This document shows, one piece after another, positions 1-10,610 of a stretch of DNA of 64,000 nucleotides; positions within the stretch are counted from its first letter, which is position 1, and each line of letters starts with the position of its first letter. Made by a program: the position numbers and the translations under genes. The notes beneath the pieces are model-generated. The model was given only the letters and a program-made list of their open reading frames with translations. It was not told where the DNA came from and made no database searches. Source of the stretch: Tuctoria greenei (lineage: Eukaryota; Streptophyta; Magnoliopsida; Poales; Poaceae); NCBI GenBank assembly GCA_036927565.1, contig JAYESD010000009.1, forward strand, positions 167,484,929 through 167,548,928, read 5' to 3'.

Positions 1-1093
1 GGCGCCTCATCACCACTAACCAGGACTTCCTTTCTGAGAACGCACGCCGCGAACCGGCTGAGGTCCTCCTCTACAGGTACATCCCTCAGCTGCCATCCAG
101 AGGACGTTGGGCCACGGATGTCATGCTGGACGCGATCTCCGTCTCTGGCGACCTAGAGAGCTGGCGTAGTGTTATCCGCTACCCTAAACCAGAAAATGGA
201 GGGTGGCTCCTGCTCGCCGTCTGCGACGGTGTCCTCCTACTCAAGAAGGCAGATGGCATATACAACTTGTGTAACCCCACAACAAGAAAGTGGGCTGACC
301 TCACGGGGCTTAATCCGCCTCCGCCGCCGCCAAAGCCGACCGACCTGTTCGATGATCCGCAGTACGCCTTCTACTTCCACCAGCAATCAAGTGAGTATCG
401 TCTCTTATGTCGAAAAACTTGGACTAGAAATGGGAAATGGTGCATCCTCTCCACCGGGGAGCCTGGAAAAAGGAATATCTACACAGAGGCTGCCAACGCA
501 GATGGTATAGCTGCGCTTGTGCCCTGCCTGCGCAAGGCAGTAACAGTGCCCATGGCTCTCCACGGCAACCTGCACTGGCCGCCTCAACCGGGCTCTGCCA
601 CTGGCTAGACCAAGATGGTGGCTTTTGACATATTTTCAGAGACATTCACCGAAATGGATGGTCCACCGACGACCACAGGCAACAATCGTGTAAAGCTCTT
701 CGTCATGGACGAGCTCCTTGTGGGAGCTGATTTTGGGTACGAGAACAGCATTGACCTCTGGTTCCTTGAGAACTATGGCAATGCCGCTAAGTGGGAACTG
801 CGCCACCGGGTTGCCACGCCGTGGGGCCTTATAGTCATGGAAGACCATCAGACCCTTTGAGTCTGTTGAGTACGGCCGCGGTGGCTGATGAACAAGGCAA
901 CATCTTACTCGGTAACAGTCACGGTTTAGTAGTCTATAACGGGAACAATAAACAGACAATAAAGACCATCAACTCTGAGACACTGGATAACACAAATGTC
1001 ATTGTGTCGAGGCACGTGTTCAGAGCAAACCTCATGCATCACCCTCAGTTCTCCACAAGGCCTGCCACTGATATGCTCTTTGCTCACTTCTAA
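1..1093 (+). pseudogene. B0: type B F-box gene, 5' end outside window, disabled
   Basis: This is the 3' three-quarters or more of a type B F-box gene; by alignment with the intact copy at 58993 its ATG would lie about 93 bases before the window. It opens in the second half of the F-box (LITTNQDF) and runs through the F-box-associated-type region, with the G-V-L-L-L and NLCNPTTRKW motifs, to the terminal LFAHF and a TAA. Two lesions are visible. A CAG to TAG change makes a stop at 606-608. One G is missing from the run at 823-826, which shifts the rest of the frame. It shares EPAEV (after the F-box) with the chimeric gene at 17369, whereas later B copies read QPVEV, so it belongs to the older B lineage. 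I infer no full-length product. The stop at 606 falls inside the 249-nt candidate exitron (391-639), but the downstream frameshift would remain. Confidence 0.9.
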
Positions 1094-1675
1094 TGCTATG
1101 TTCCTGGATCCAAATAAATGCTTCTCTATTCATCTTTTCAGAACTGATTGTTCAAAACATATACTCTTGTTACATTTAACCGTGGTGGTGATGTCTGTCT
1201 GGCTACATTTATCTGTGTGTGGATTTTGTTTATTGAGGTATCAATAAAAAGTTATGATGTTTTATGAGTTTATTATGTGAGCTTGATCAATGTGAAATGA
1301 TGTGTTATTACTTTAATGGTCTGGTCATAACACCATGCTCGTTAGGCCATCTGGAACCACACCACCCTGTGATGATTTCGAGTTGGAGCAGAATATTGCA
1401 TGATTGCATGTTGTTTGCAACCTGTCAGAGTTTGTCGGCATAACATACTCTCTAATCACTGCAAAACCGAGGCTTTGTTCTGCCTAGTTTGGACAGGTGA
1501 CGGAACTGTCAGGTCCATCATCAGGTCATTCTTCGCCTACTAGCTAAATTGCATGTTCTACTTCCGCATACTCTGCAGGCGACTTGGCACTGCATCACCA
1601 TGCACCGACCTGCTCTATTTCTGCACCCCTACGTGTGTCTCCGGACTTTCTTTTTGGGACAATGCATGCCTACGG
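1094..1675 (+). terminator. B0 3' UTR and downstream flank
   Basis: AATAAA hexamers occur at 1113-1118 and 1243-1248, both in plant-like T/A-rich context, so poly(A) addition is expected soon after either. The rest is AT-rich flank homologous to the DNA behind every other gene of the array. It ends at the ACTCA junction with the C fragment. Confidence 0.6.
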
Positions 1676-2312
1676 ACTCAAGAAGGCAGATGGAACACAC
1701 AACTTGTGCAGATGGAACACACAACTTGTGCAACCCCACAACAAGAAGGCAGATGGAACACACAACTTGTGCAACCCCACAACAAGGAAGTGGGCTGACC
1801 ACACGGGGCTTAATCCTCCTCCACCGCCACAGCCAACCGACCTGTTCGATGAGCTGGAGTACGCCTTCTACTTCCACCAGCAATCAAGTGAGTATCGTCT
1901 CTTATGTCATAAAACTTGGACAAAAAACAGGAAATGGTGCATCCTCTCCACCGGAGAGCCTGAAAAAAGGAATATCGACAAAGAGGCTGCCAACGCTGAT
2001 GGTATAGCTGCGCTTGTGCCCTGCCGCGCTAGGCAGTAATAGCGCCCTTGGCTCTCCACGGCAACCTGCACGGGCCGCCTCAACCGGACTCTGCCGCTGG
2101 CCAAACCAAGATGGTGGCTTTTGACATATTTTCAGAGACATATCACCCAAATGGATGGTCCACCGACGACCACAGGCAACAATCATGTAAAGCTCTTCGT
2201 CATGGACAAGCTCCTTGTGGGAGCTGACTTCAGGCAAGAGAAGTGCATTGACCTCTAGTCCTTGAGAACTATGGCAATGCCACTAGGTGGTAACTGCACC
2301 ACCGGGTTGCCG
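1676..2312 (+). pseudogene. C0: 5'-truncated F-box gene fragment
   Basis: The fragment begins at the codons for L-K-K-A-D-G, roughly residue 125 of the A protein, and continues to the HRVA region near residue 340, where a GC-rich insert cuts it off. The F-box and the first third are missing. The left edge joins the ordinary 3' flank of the preceding gene at a shared ACTCA (1676-1680). The coding frame is broken by a small deletion followed by stops around 2032-2041, by one extra base in the segment matching ETFTQ, and by a TAG near 2257. A 151-codon open stretch (1584-2039) only arises because flanking DNA happens to be open. It is a remnant of a former tandem copy. Confidence 0.85.
1681..1790 (+). 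repeat. Short nested tandem duplication inside C0
   Basis: The stretch AGATGGAACACACAACTTGTG occurs three times. The first two occurrences are 22 bp apart, and the second and third are 52 bp apart because the longer segment including CAACCCCACAACAAG is also duplicated. Intact genes have this segment once. All four C copies keep the structure. Confidence 0.85.
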
Positions 2313-2664
2313 CTCCACGCCCGAGTTCATTTTACGCGATCCGAGCCATGCCAGGCCAAGCCAGGCTGGGTCGTTCCATAGCCCATTTATTTTTATATAC
2401 ATTAAAAATAACAAAAAATATATATTATACGGCCTTAAACAGGTCGTGCCGGGCCGAGCCCCTCGGGCTAACTGGGCCATACTATCCGGCCGGCCGGGCC
2501 AACCTTAAACGGGTCATGCAGACCAGCCCGACGGGCCGGGGTCAAGGCCCGGGCACAGCCTGAACCGGACTTCAGACTCGCCCGGGTCCAATTTTTTATT
2601 GCCGGGCCATTTTTCCGAGCTTCAGGCTGACCTGATTGGCCCGGCCCATTTGGCCACATTTACT
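2313..2664. repeat. GC-rich palindromic insert between F-box fragments
   Basis: This stretch of about 350 bp is dominated by GGCC, CCGGGC and GGGCCGAGCC words, with an AT-rich core near 2380-2430. It interrupts F-box homology: the segment before it ends at the HRVA region, and the one after it begins again slightly upstream, at WELRHRV. It resembles the GGCCCGGC-rich dispersed repeats common in grasses, but I see no clear terminal inverted repeats or target-site duplication and do not assign a family. Confidence 0.55.
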
Positions 2665-4337
2665 TCTATGTGGTAACTGGAGCATTGGGTTGTTGCACGG
2701 CGGGGACCTGAGGACCTTACCGTAGTTGAAGACCATTACTTCCTTTGAGCCTGCTGGGCATGGCCGCAGCGGCTGGTAAACAAGGTAATATCTTCCTTTG
2801 TTACATCAATGATATTGTTGTGTAAACGTGAATGATATTGAGACAAAGAAGACCAACCACTCTATAGAAATGCACAACTCACTGGCCTGTAAATTGTTCC
2901 GACAAAATTGGATTGTAAATAGGAAATGGTGCATCCTCTCCACTCAAGAGGTTGAACCACGAAACATCACACACGAAGGTCACCAATGTTGCTGGGACAA
3001 ATGCGCTTGTGCATGCCACATGCAAGGTGGTCAGAGCACCTCTAGCTCTCCATGACAACCTGTAGTGGCCGCCACAACCATGCCTCATCACTGGCTATAC
3101 CAAGATGAATGTTTTTGATATATTGTCGAAGATATTCACCCAAACTGATGGTCCTTTGACAACCACTAGCAACGATCTTGTGAAGCTCTTCATCATGGAC
3201 AGGCTCCTCGTTAGAACTTACTTTGGGCCGAAGAAGAGCATCAACATGTGGCGCTGCATCACCACTAACCAGGATTTCATTGCCGAGAACGCACGCTGCC
3301 AACCGGCTGAGGTCCTCCTCTATAGGTATATCCCCCAGCTGCCATCCAGAGGATGTTGGGCCACGGATGTCATGATGGATGCGATCCTCATTTCTGGCAA
3401 CCTGGAGAGCCGGTGTAGCGTTATCCGCTACCCTAAACTAGAAAACGGAGGGTGGCTCCTGCTCGCCATCTGCGACAGTGTCCTACTACTAAAGAAGTTA
3501 GATGGCATATACAACTTGTGTAACCCCACAACAAGAAGTGGGCTGACCTCACGGGGCTAAATCCTCCTCCGCTGCCACAACCGACCGACCTGTTCGATGA
3601 GCCGGAGTATGCCTTCTACTTCCACCAGCAATCAAGTGAGTATCATCTCTCATGCTGAAAAACTTGGACTAAAAAAGGGATATGGTGCATCCTCTCCACC
3701 TGAGAGCCTGCAAAAAGGAATATCGACACAGAGGCTGCCAATGCTGATGGTATAGCTGTGCTTGTGGCCTACCTGCACAAGGCGGTAACAGCACCCCTTG
3801 CTCTCCACAGCAACCTGCAGGCCACCTCAACCGGACTCTGCCGCTGGCCAGGCCAAGATGGTGGCTTTTGACATATTTTCAGTGACATTCACCCAAATGG
3901 ATGCTCCACCGACGACCACAGGCAACAATCGTGTAAAGCTCTTCGTCATGGACGAGCTCCTTGTGGGAGCTGACTTCGGGCAGGAGAAGCACATTGACCT
4001 CTGGTTCCTTGAGAACTATGGAAATGTCGCCAGGTGGGAACTGCGCCACCGGGTTGCCAACCATGGGGGCCTTATAGTCGTGGAAGACCATCAGAGCCTT
4101 TGAGTCTGCTGAGTATGGTCGCGGTGACTGATGAACAAGACAACATCTTGCTTGGCAACAGCCACGGTTGCAGCGTATAATGGGAACATTAATGAGATAA
4201 TAAAGACAATCAACTTAGTGGAGACGCCGGACAACATATATGTCATTGTGTCGAGGCACGTGTTCAGAGCAAACCTCATGCATCACCCTCATTTCTCCAC
4301 AAGGCCTGCCACTGATATGCCCTTTGTTCACTTCTAA
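2665..4337 (+). pseudogene. D0: mosaic F-box pseudogene from three fragments
   Basis: Three F-box gene pieces lie head to tail. Positions 2665-2870 match the C-terminal part (WELRHRV to the KTINS region), diverged. Positions 2905-3250 match the middle to late part (GKWCILST to SIDLW), also diverged. Positions 3249-4337 start at W-R-L-I-T-T-N-Q-D-F, at the end of the F-box, and run to the normal C-terminus and TAA. The second and third pieces share a TGG and are in frame, giving a 151-codon reading frame at 3105-3560 in which C-terminal sequence precedes N-terminal sequence. A missing A in ACAACAAGAAG (about 3534) shifts the frame, a TGA at 3656-3658 replaces the CGA (Arg) of the Cys-Arg-Lys motif, and one base is lost near ccatggggg. 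Against D2-D4, D0 also lacks two bases near 4166. The F-box helix region is absent, so no functional receptor is expected. Confidence 0.85.
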
Positions 4338-4814
4338 TGCTATGTTCCTGGATCCAGATAAATGCTTAACTATTCGTCTTTTTCAGATCTGATGTTCACA
4401 ACACATACTCTTGTTACATTTAACCCTAGTGGTGATGTCTGTATGGCTACATTTATTTGTGTGTGGATTGTGTTTATTGGGGTATCAATAAAAAATAATG
4501 ATGTTTTATGAGTTTATTATGTGAGCTTATGCAATTGATGTATGATTACTTTAATTATCTGGTCATAACATCATGCTAGTTAGGCAATCTGGAAGCACAC
4601 CACCCAGTGGTGACTTCGAGTTGGAGCTGCATATTACGTGATTGCATGTTGTTTTGAATCCTGTCAGAGTTTGTCAGTATAACACAGTCTCTAATCACTG
4701 CAAAATCGAGTCTTTGATCTGCCTAGTTTGGATGGGTGACGGAACTGTCAGGTCAATCATTAGCTCATCATTCGCCTACTAGCTAAATTTCATGCTCTAC
4801 TTCCACATATTCTG
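4338..4814 (+). terminator. D0 3' flank
   Basis: This matches the 3' UTR and flank of the intact genes, including CAATAAAAAATAATG near 4487. It is cut at ATTCTG by the Copia LTR. It holds CACTGCAAAA once (about 4696), where D2, D3 and D4 carry a 13-bp duplication. Confidence 0.6.
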
Positions 4815-5162
4815 TGTTAGACTAATCAAGTCATTGCAGATCAGTATGTTTTAGTCAAATAAGTAGGTTAGCCAGGTGTGAGGCTGCCGTGCGTGTCGTG
4901 CATGTAGCGTGCATGGGCATGAGTACCGTGTATGCCGCGAGCATGGGGTATGGCATGACGTGATGCCCGTCTGTTTTGTGAGCTCAACGTGGAGCGGGCA
5001 CTTTGGATAGTGGCGTCTGGGCAGCTCTCCCACGACCCTGTCTTTCCTGTTGATCTCTGCATATAAATCAAGCACAGAAGTCATGTGTGGTTAGCACACG
5101 ACGGAAAATCTTACGTGTTCTAAGCGTGCGTTCGAGCATTCAAGTGTTCTTCAATCACAACA
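4815..5162 (+). mobile_element. Ty1/Copia-type LTR remnant (5' LTR)
   Basis: The 348-bp segment begins TGTTAGA and ends ACAACA, the usual TG...CA ends of plant Copia LTRs. It has a TATA-like ATATAAAT at 5061-5068, about 100 bp from the right end, as expected of an LTR promoter. Two bases after the end lies a primer-binding site. Left of it the F-box 3' flank stops abruptly after ATTCTG, which fits an insertion point. The matching 3' LTR is not present in the window. Confidence 0.7.
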
Positions 5163-5164
5163 TG

Positions 5165-5177
5165 TGGCATCAGAGCC
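5165..5177 (+). other. Retrotransposon primer-binding site (initiator Met tRNA)
   Basis: TGGCATCAGAGCC matches the canonical Copia site TGGTATCAGAGC, complementary to the 3' end of initiator tRNA-Met, with one change (T to C). Its position two bases after the CA of the LTR supports both calls. An ATG at 5201 begins a frame of 17 codons, compatible with the start of gag, but it hits TAG at 5252. Confidence 0.7.
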
Positions 5178-8100
5178 ACCAGTCAACAATCCCCGCGATC
5201 ATGTCGAGCACCGGCGAGGAATCATTGGGAATTTACATAGAACATCAAGCATAGTTGTGTGTCGAGTTCATCGGGAACTTATCCTTGTGGTTCAGCTTCA
5301 CACATACCCAGGTAAGGTCACAACATTCGAACATAAATTCATTTCCCATGCAAAACGAAGGTGGAACAAATCTGCTTCAGCTTCCCACCAAGCTCATATG
5401 ATTTTTAGCAGATGATCAAGGTATGCATGCTGCTTTCATCAAAGAATGATAACCAGATGATGCTAGGCTTATGTTTTCCGTTGTGTCTTGGTGTACCCCT
5501 ACCGTATATTCCAAGGAGAGATAGGTTATCATATCCTTGCATGTATGATCAATGGGTTGCATGGATGATTCCATGAGAGCCCTATATTCTGGACCTCTTT
5601 ATCAAGAACTAGCAGCAACCCGAGCTGTCATATTCACGTAAAAATTGACGTTTAATAGAAATACATAATAAATGAACAGGGTATATATAGTAACACTTTC
5701 TTAATGAAATGAAACCTGACCCTTTTTAATAAAATGGAAATGTAGATAAGAAATTTACGCTCAATCCGTGACATGTTTTAAATTCGCATGGTTATTTATG
5801 TCACTCAAGAGTTATACAAAGGTACATTTGCATTTCTAGCTAATACGGTAACAAATCAAGGTAATAACACATCGTAAGTCGCGCTCCATAAGTATTTGAA
5901 ACCAGAAGATAGACAGATGATATTGGGAACTACGGAACATGTTATCCTTACACAAGCAGGAACAATGAATTAGGAACTCCAAAGTCAATACATATACCAC
6001 TGAATGTCCATGAGCAGAGTTACTCCATCGACTCAGTTCAAAAGGATACCGCAGCCTGGAACTGATAAGCAGATAATAAGCAATTGTGTTACACTTGTAT
6101 ACTCCTCCGTAGATAGCCAAACGGGCCTATGTACGCATTCCATTTTAGGTTCTCAAGATTCGATGCTACATGACAGGTTGTCGGTAAACCATAGAAGCGA
6201 GGACATTGCTATCGGATCATGTCCTTTTCTTTGGCAAGTAAGATGTTTTAATAAAAGCATTTGAGGTGCCATTAGATAACACTATACTGCACATACTTGA
6301 CCATTTAAAGTTTTGTGAGTTAGTATAGACGTTTTATGCTTTATCCTGCAAAACAATAATATAGATAATTTCATACAACGACATAAACATAGGAGAACTA
6401 CTTATTGTCTGATTTATGTTGTTGTTGTGCTTTCAGGTCCAAAGTACATAGGAAAATGATTTTATCCGATATTGCACATGAAAATATTCCAATATGTGAT
6501 AAAATAAACAAACAAACCCCTCTTGAGAAAATTAGTTTTAGTTAAATGAAGAAGTCTCACTGTTCAGCGAAATAAAGGCTAGTTGGTCATATCTTTAGAT
6601 GGAAAGGTAAATTAATGGATTTTGAGAAGGATTAAATGCATTACAAATATGGTTTATCACAATAATGTGAGCACAAAAAGAGCCTTTTGTTAAATATGCT
6701 TACTAAGCATGGCATTGAGTAGATCAGCAAGCTAATTAAACCTGAACATGGTTTTCTTCATGAAGATAGCCAATGGATTTGTAAAATGTAAGAAACCCAT
6801 AAAACAAATTAAGGCACCTAGTGAGGAGACATCAGCACTCATGGACAAAAGCCTACGGCTGACCTTTTGCTGTACTGGAGTGACAGGTCATCATTAAAGT
6901 TTCCAGCTGAGAACCAACCAAGAAGACCTCTCCTTATTGATGTGGATGTTCATCATCAACAGAGACATCTTAAAATCTCATATGGTATTTTCCAACTAAA
7001 TATGCATTTTGCAGGAAAATTAAGTTGTGTGACACGAAGCATCACAAAAGCTACAACCAATGAAGTTTCAGTAAGCACACCCATGACTAATTATGCTAAA
7101 TGTGAAACTGCATCGATTGTGTTAGCATATTAGCAGCTGTCTTGTATAGGTACACAAAAGTGGTCGCATTGAAACTCTCAACATGTGACAACTATACCCA
7201 AGTAATAGCATAGTTGATACAAGGATGACCCGACCTTCTCAACGTAGAATTGAATATCTAGATACGCCTTGAAAACCCAGTGAATTGGATGAACAACACA
7301 CATTGCCCATGCAACACACCTTTCATCTCAAATTCAAAGAACGGTATGCAATGAAGTTTGATACACTCGACCATGACGGAGTGGATGCATTGCTCCCACG
7401 ACTCCCAGCGGAAAAGCAAGAACAGTCTACCGAAGAAACTCTCAGTTTCTAACGTAGTTGCTACTTTGCATGAGGCTACACCCTACATGAGAACAAGAGC
7501 AATAAGCTGTGATTTTTCCTGTAGAATAAATTGGCGCAGAATAAAGTACAACTGATAACTTCCTATTTTCTCTCTCCGTGTTCAGAATGGACATGTGATA
7601 TTTGCAATAAATGAATCCCCTCCATTTATTCCTTTTCCTGCACCCAGAAAGTCCTTCAACACCTAGCAAGTATGTCTCCTACACGCTTGGAAGTCCTTGA
7701 ACAGTTGACACCGGCCTTCCTATCTCCCACGCCCTTGGAATGTCATTAAACATCAAGCACCAGCCTCCCTTTCTTCCACGCCCGTGGAAAGTCCTTGAAC
7801 AGTTGGCACTGGCCTCTATTTCTTTCTTTATGATTCCATCATCATGTACATGTGCAGTTAAGCACGCAATGTTGTAGTCTCGTCCCACATCCTCCAATGT
7901 TTTAAACTTTTATATCTAAGTAAAAGCAAAATACATCCGTTAGATAGTAAACTACTCATTTATCTAATAATTAAATCACTTAGGAACATATTCACTTTGT
8001 CTTGATGTTTCCGTGCGTGTGCTCATATGTGTGGTCCTTTATATGCAGTAGTCATGTTTTCAGCTTGCATACCAGGATCAGTAGGTGTTAGATAAGAATG

Positions 8101-9840
8101 TGAGGAACTTGTGAGATGCTCATCAAACTATGTGAATAGGAGACAATTTAGTCAAACCAGAGTGGGTGCAAAACTTCTGTTAGTAAGCTTGTTACTTATG
8201 TGTTTTTTCATTGTAGACCATAGAGAATTTGAGTATTTCATTTTGTGTTGTTTCTATAATTGATGCACCTAAAAGGCCATGGGATTCATGTTGACATTTG
8301 ATGTTTTTGAAATTTAATGATACATATCAGACCTACTATTGTTATTTTCATTCTCTATCATGCAAGACTGATGCAAATCATTTCGTTAACAGGAAAAAAC
8401 ATTTGTTAGAATTAGAAAGACACCACAGCATAAATTTCTTCTGCTACTGCACAGGAAAACATTTGGCTCGGGAATGTTTTCATGGCGATGGCACAGTGAG
8501 GATATAAGTACATAGTGGTGGGGAGGCGGCGAACAAAGAGACCACAATGTGGATGCATTGTCCCGTAGCGGTGTTATAGTGAAATAGTGTCTCTGATGGA
8601 TGGATGAAAGACGAGCATTGCCCGAGGTATTTCCCATGACTCTGTAGTACTCTTTCATTATGGAGATTTTGAAGCTCAAACACAGAGGATAACCATGTTT
8701 TTCACTCACAGTTTTCATATCTTCCGATATAAACTCTATCACAGTTCTAATTTAGAATTATGAAAACGTCAAGTTTTTGTCATTGTTCTGCATCAACCGT
8801 GTAGAACAAATACTCTTATATGAATGTTGTTGTGGTAATCTCATGTTGCAGGGTTTGCATTGTATTGCCCATTGCTCGATGGAGTTGTATTGTCCAACAC
8901 AAGGATTATAGGAATCCGGAATAATAGTTATACACACACGATACCTCTATACCGAGCTTCAGTGTAGGAGTTTTTGTGAGCATCGAGATAATATTCTGTA
9001 CATTTGATGTTTCAACACCGCCATGAATCGTCTTTATGTGGTACGACTCAGCAGATAAAGATTTTTCTTCAGTGTTGATAATTTTTATCCAGTAAGCAGC
9101 TTAGTCACTAGGTCACAAGAGGATATTAATAAAAGCTAATAAGGAACACACCTAGGATATGCTTATAAAATGTGAAAGTCCATGTCAATCTGTTTGGTTT
9201 TTGCATGAAACATGGAGAACTGGGTTTGTCAATGCAAAATCTTAGATTGTAACAGTAGAAGCTCACTGATCAAAATGCTAAAATGTCCCTAGTGTGTGAC
9301 AAAAGATTGGATGATCCATACCAGTTTTGTGCATTTGAAATGGGATTTATCTTCAGCAACTTTGCCAGTACCCCATCATGCCCTCAGGTGAAAATGTGGC
9401 AAGTGACTTTACATTCATGTATGGAACTTGCAAAAAAATGGTGCATCAGGATTCGACAATGTTAAAAGCACTATTGAAAAAAATTCTAGCTACAAGTCAA
9501 AATATGAGCAAATCATTTATATATAGTGAAAAAAAATTGGACGCCAAGCGCTCATAAGTGGTCCTTCAGTTCTACATACCGGCATCATCTCCAAACCCCT
9601 GCCGGCATTCGCCAAACAATTCTGACCTTAACATATTCCATCACAAGGAACTCCTGGGAAACACCATTTAAAAGTCCAAGTCACCTTGCCTAGAATGCAC
9701 AGAGATAGGATGTTTCGACATGTGGTGGCGTAGACGTGGAAAGACAGCACAGGATGTTGCTCCGTCAGCATGGTGACCTGTCCTGCAAAACTGCAGGGAG
9801 GCATATCACCCAAAGAACCTGTGTCAGCAGCTTACAGAAG
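5178..9840. other. AT-rich spacer with no recognisable gene
   Basis: Apart from the possible gag start at 5201-5254 and the short tandem repeat at 7647-7830, I recognise nothing here. Open frames are at most 118 codons (8386-8742, - strand) and match no family I know. The same spacer recurs at 29363-34024 and 46823-51484 with few differences, which reflects recent segmental duplication and not selection on protein. It could be decayed retrotransposon and other repeat DNA, or contain noncoding transcripts. Confidence 0.5.
7647..7830. repeat. Degenerate minisatellite, period about 48 bp
   Basis: Four imperfect copies start at about 7647, 7689, 7737 and 7786. Each begins GGAAGTCCTTGAACA-like and ends in a pyrimidine-rich CCCACGCCCTT-like part. 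Spacing is 42, 48 and 49 bp. Confidence 0.65.
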
Positions 9841-9848
9841 CATAAAAG
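9841..9848 (+). promoter_or_regulatory. Candidate TATA box of A1
   Basis: CATAAAAG lies about 30 bp before a pyrimidine-rich stretch suited to a plant transcription start and ahead of the multi-exon leader. It is identical in the other two A genes. The transcription start is inferred. Confidence 0.4.
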
Positions 9849-9874
9849 AGCAGGGTTCCCTGTCCCTCACCACA

Positions 9875-10610
9875 CTCCAATCTCTTTCTCTGGAAAACAG
9901 ATTTCCTCTCATCTTTTCTGAAACCTAAGTTCCCCTCCTTCTTCCCTCCAGATCCAGATCTTCCCTACTAGATCTGCCCTACCAGATCTGCTGAGGGAGC
10001 TTGCTGGGTCTGACTTCACGCCAACGCTGTGTGGAGAGCTGACGGTCAGGAACGAGGTGAGCAAAACCTAATAACCTGCGTTGTCTCTCACCGAGTGTGC
10101 TTTATCTCTTATTGTTCCCCATCTGTTTCACAGAAAATTCGTCTCATCTGTCCCCAATCCAAGCTCCCATCCGCCCTCCGGATCCGTCCTTCTCTGTCCC
10201 AACAACAGGGGATCTTGCCGGGCCTGCCTCTGCATCACTGCCACACAGGAGCTCGTGCAGCCGACACTAGAGAACAAGGTGAGCCCAACCCTAACTGAGT
10301 TTCTTCTAGTTTCTCCATTTTGTTGTTCCGTTTCAGAAGCTAAGCGGTCAGAAATTGAAGTTAAATATCCCCCCCCCCCTTGTTCTTCATCTAGCAGGAC
10401 CGTGCGGGGAGCTTGCTGTTTGACCGATCTTCGCACCGCCACTCACGAGCTTGCGCAGCCACTGTTCAGGAACGAGAGGTAAGCCAAACCCTAACCCTAA
10501 TCGAAATTCTCCATTTCTGCGATCTCGTTTAGAAGCTGGCAGAGGCAGATCCAGATTGAACATTTTTTTTTACTTTTTCTTCACCAAGCACGAGATAGAT
10601 TTGAGCAAAG
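9875..10610 (+). other. A1 5' leader with three candidate introns
   Basis: A C/T-rich leader is broken by three good donors: GAG|GTGAGC at 10057, AAG|GTGAGC at 10279 and GAG|GTAAGC at 10479. The first intron would end at TTTCACAG (10133; 77 nt). The second could end at TTTCAG (10336; 58 nt), or more plausibly at CTAGCAG (10397; 119 nt) after a pyrimidine tract holding 11 C residues. The third ends at GTTTAG (10532; 54 nt) or CTGGCAG (10542; 64 nt). Each donor is followed by an AACCCTAA-like word, so the leader looks built from three diverged copies of one exon-intron module. The stretch just before the ATG is T-rich. Confidence 0.55.

Noticed and set aside
169..510. Open frames overlapping the F-box genes in the other forward frames and on the - strand
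   Set aside because: They recur at every copy as shadows of the GC-rich F-box coding sequence and have no independent support.
1584..2039. 151-codon frame covering the C fragment as a new small F-box-related gene
   Set aside because: Its first 30 or so codons are 3' flank of the preceding gene, also present behind A genes where they lead nowhere. The F-box is missing.
6436..6545. Short protein-like stretch after a TTTCAG acceptor in the spacer (MILSDIAHENIPIC)
   Set aside because: About 30 codons, no donor or partner exon found, no family recognised.
8386..8742. 118-codon open frame on the - strand, kept in all three complete spacers
   Set aside because: The spacers are near-identical as DNA, so conservation of the frame says nothing about coding. 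No motif or family likeness, and nothing suggests a promoter or splice structure.
10488..10501. Telomere-type repeat CCCTAACCCTAA
   Set aside because: Only two units, inside a leader intron; such words are common in plant leaders and introns.
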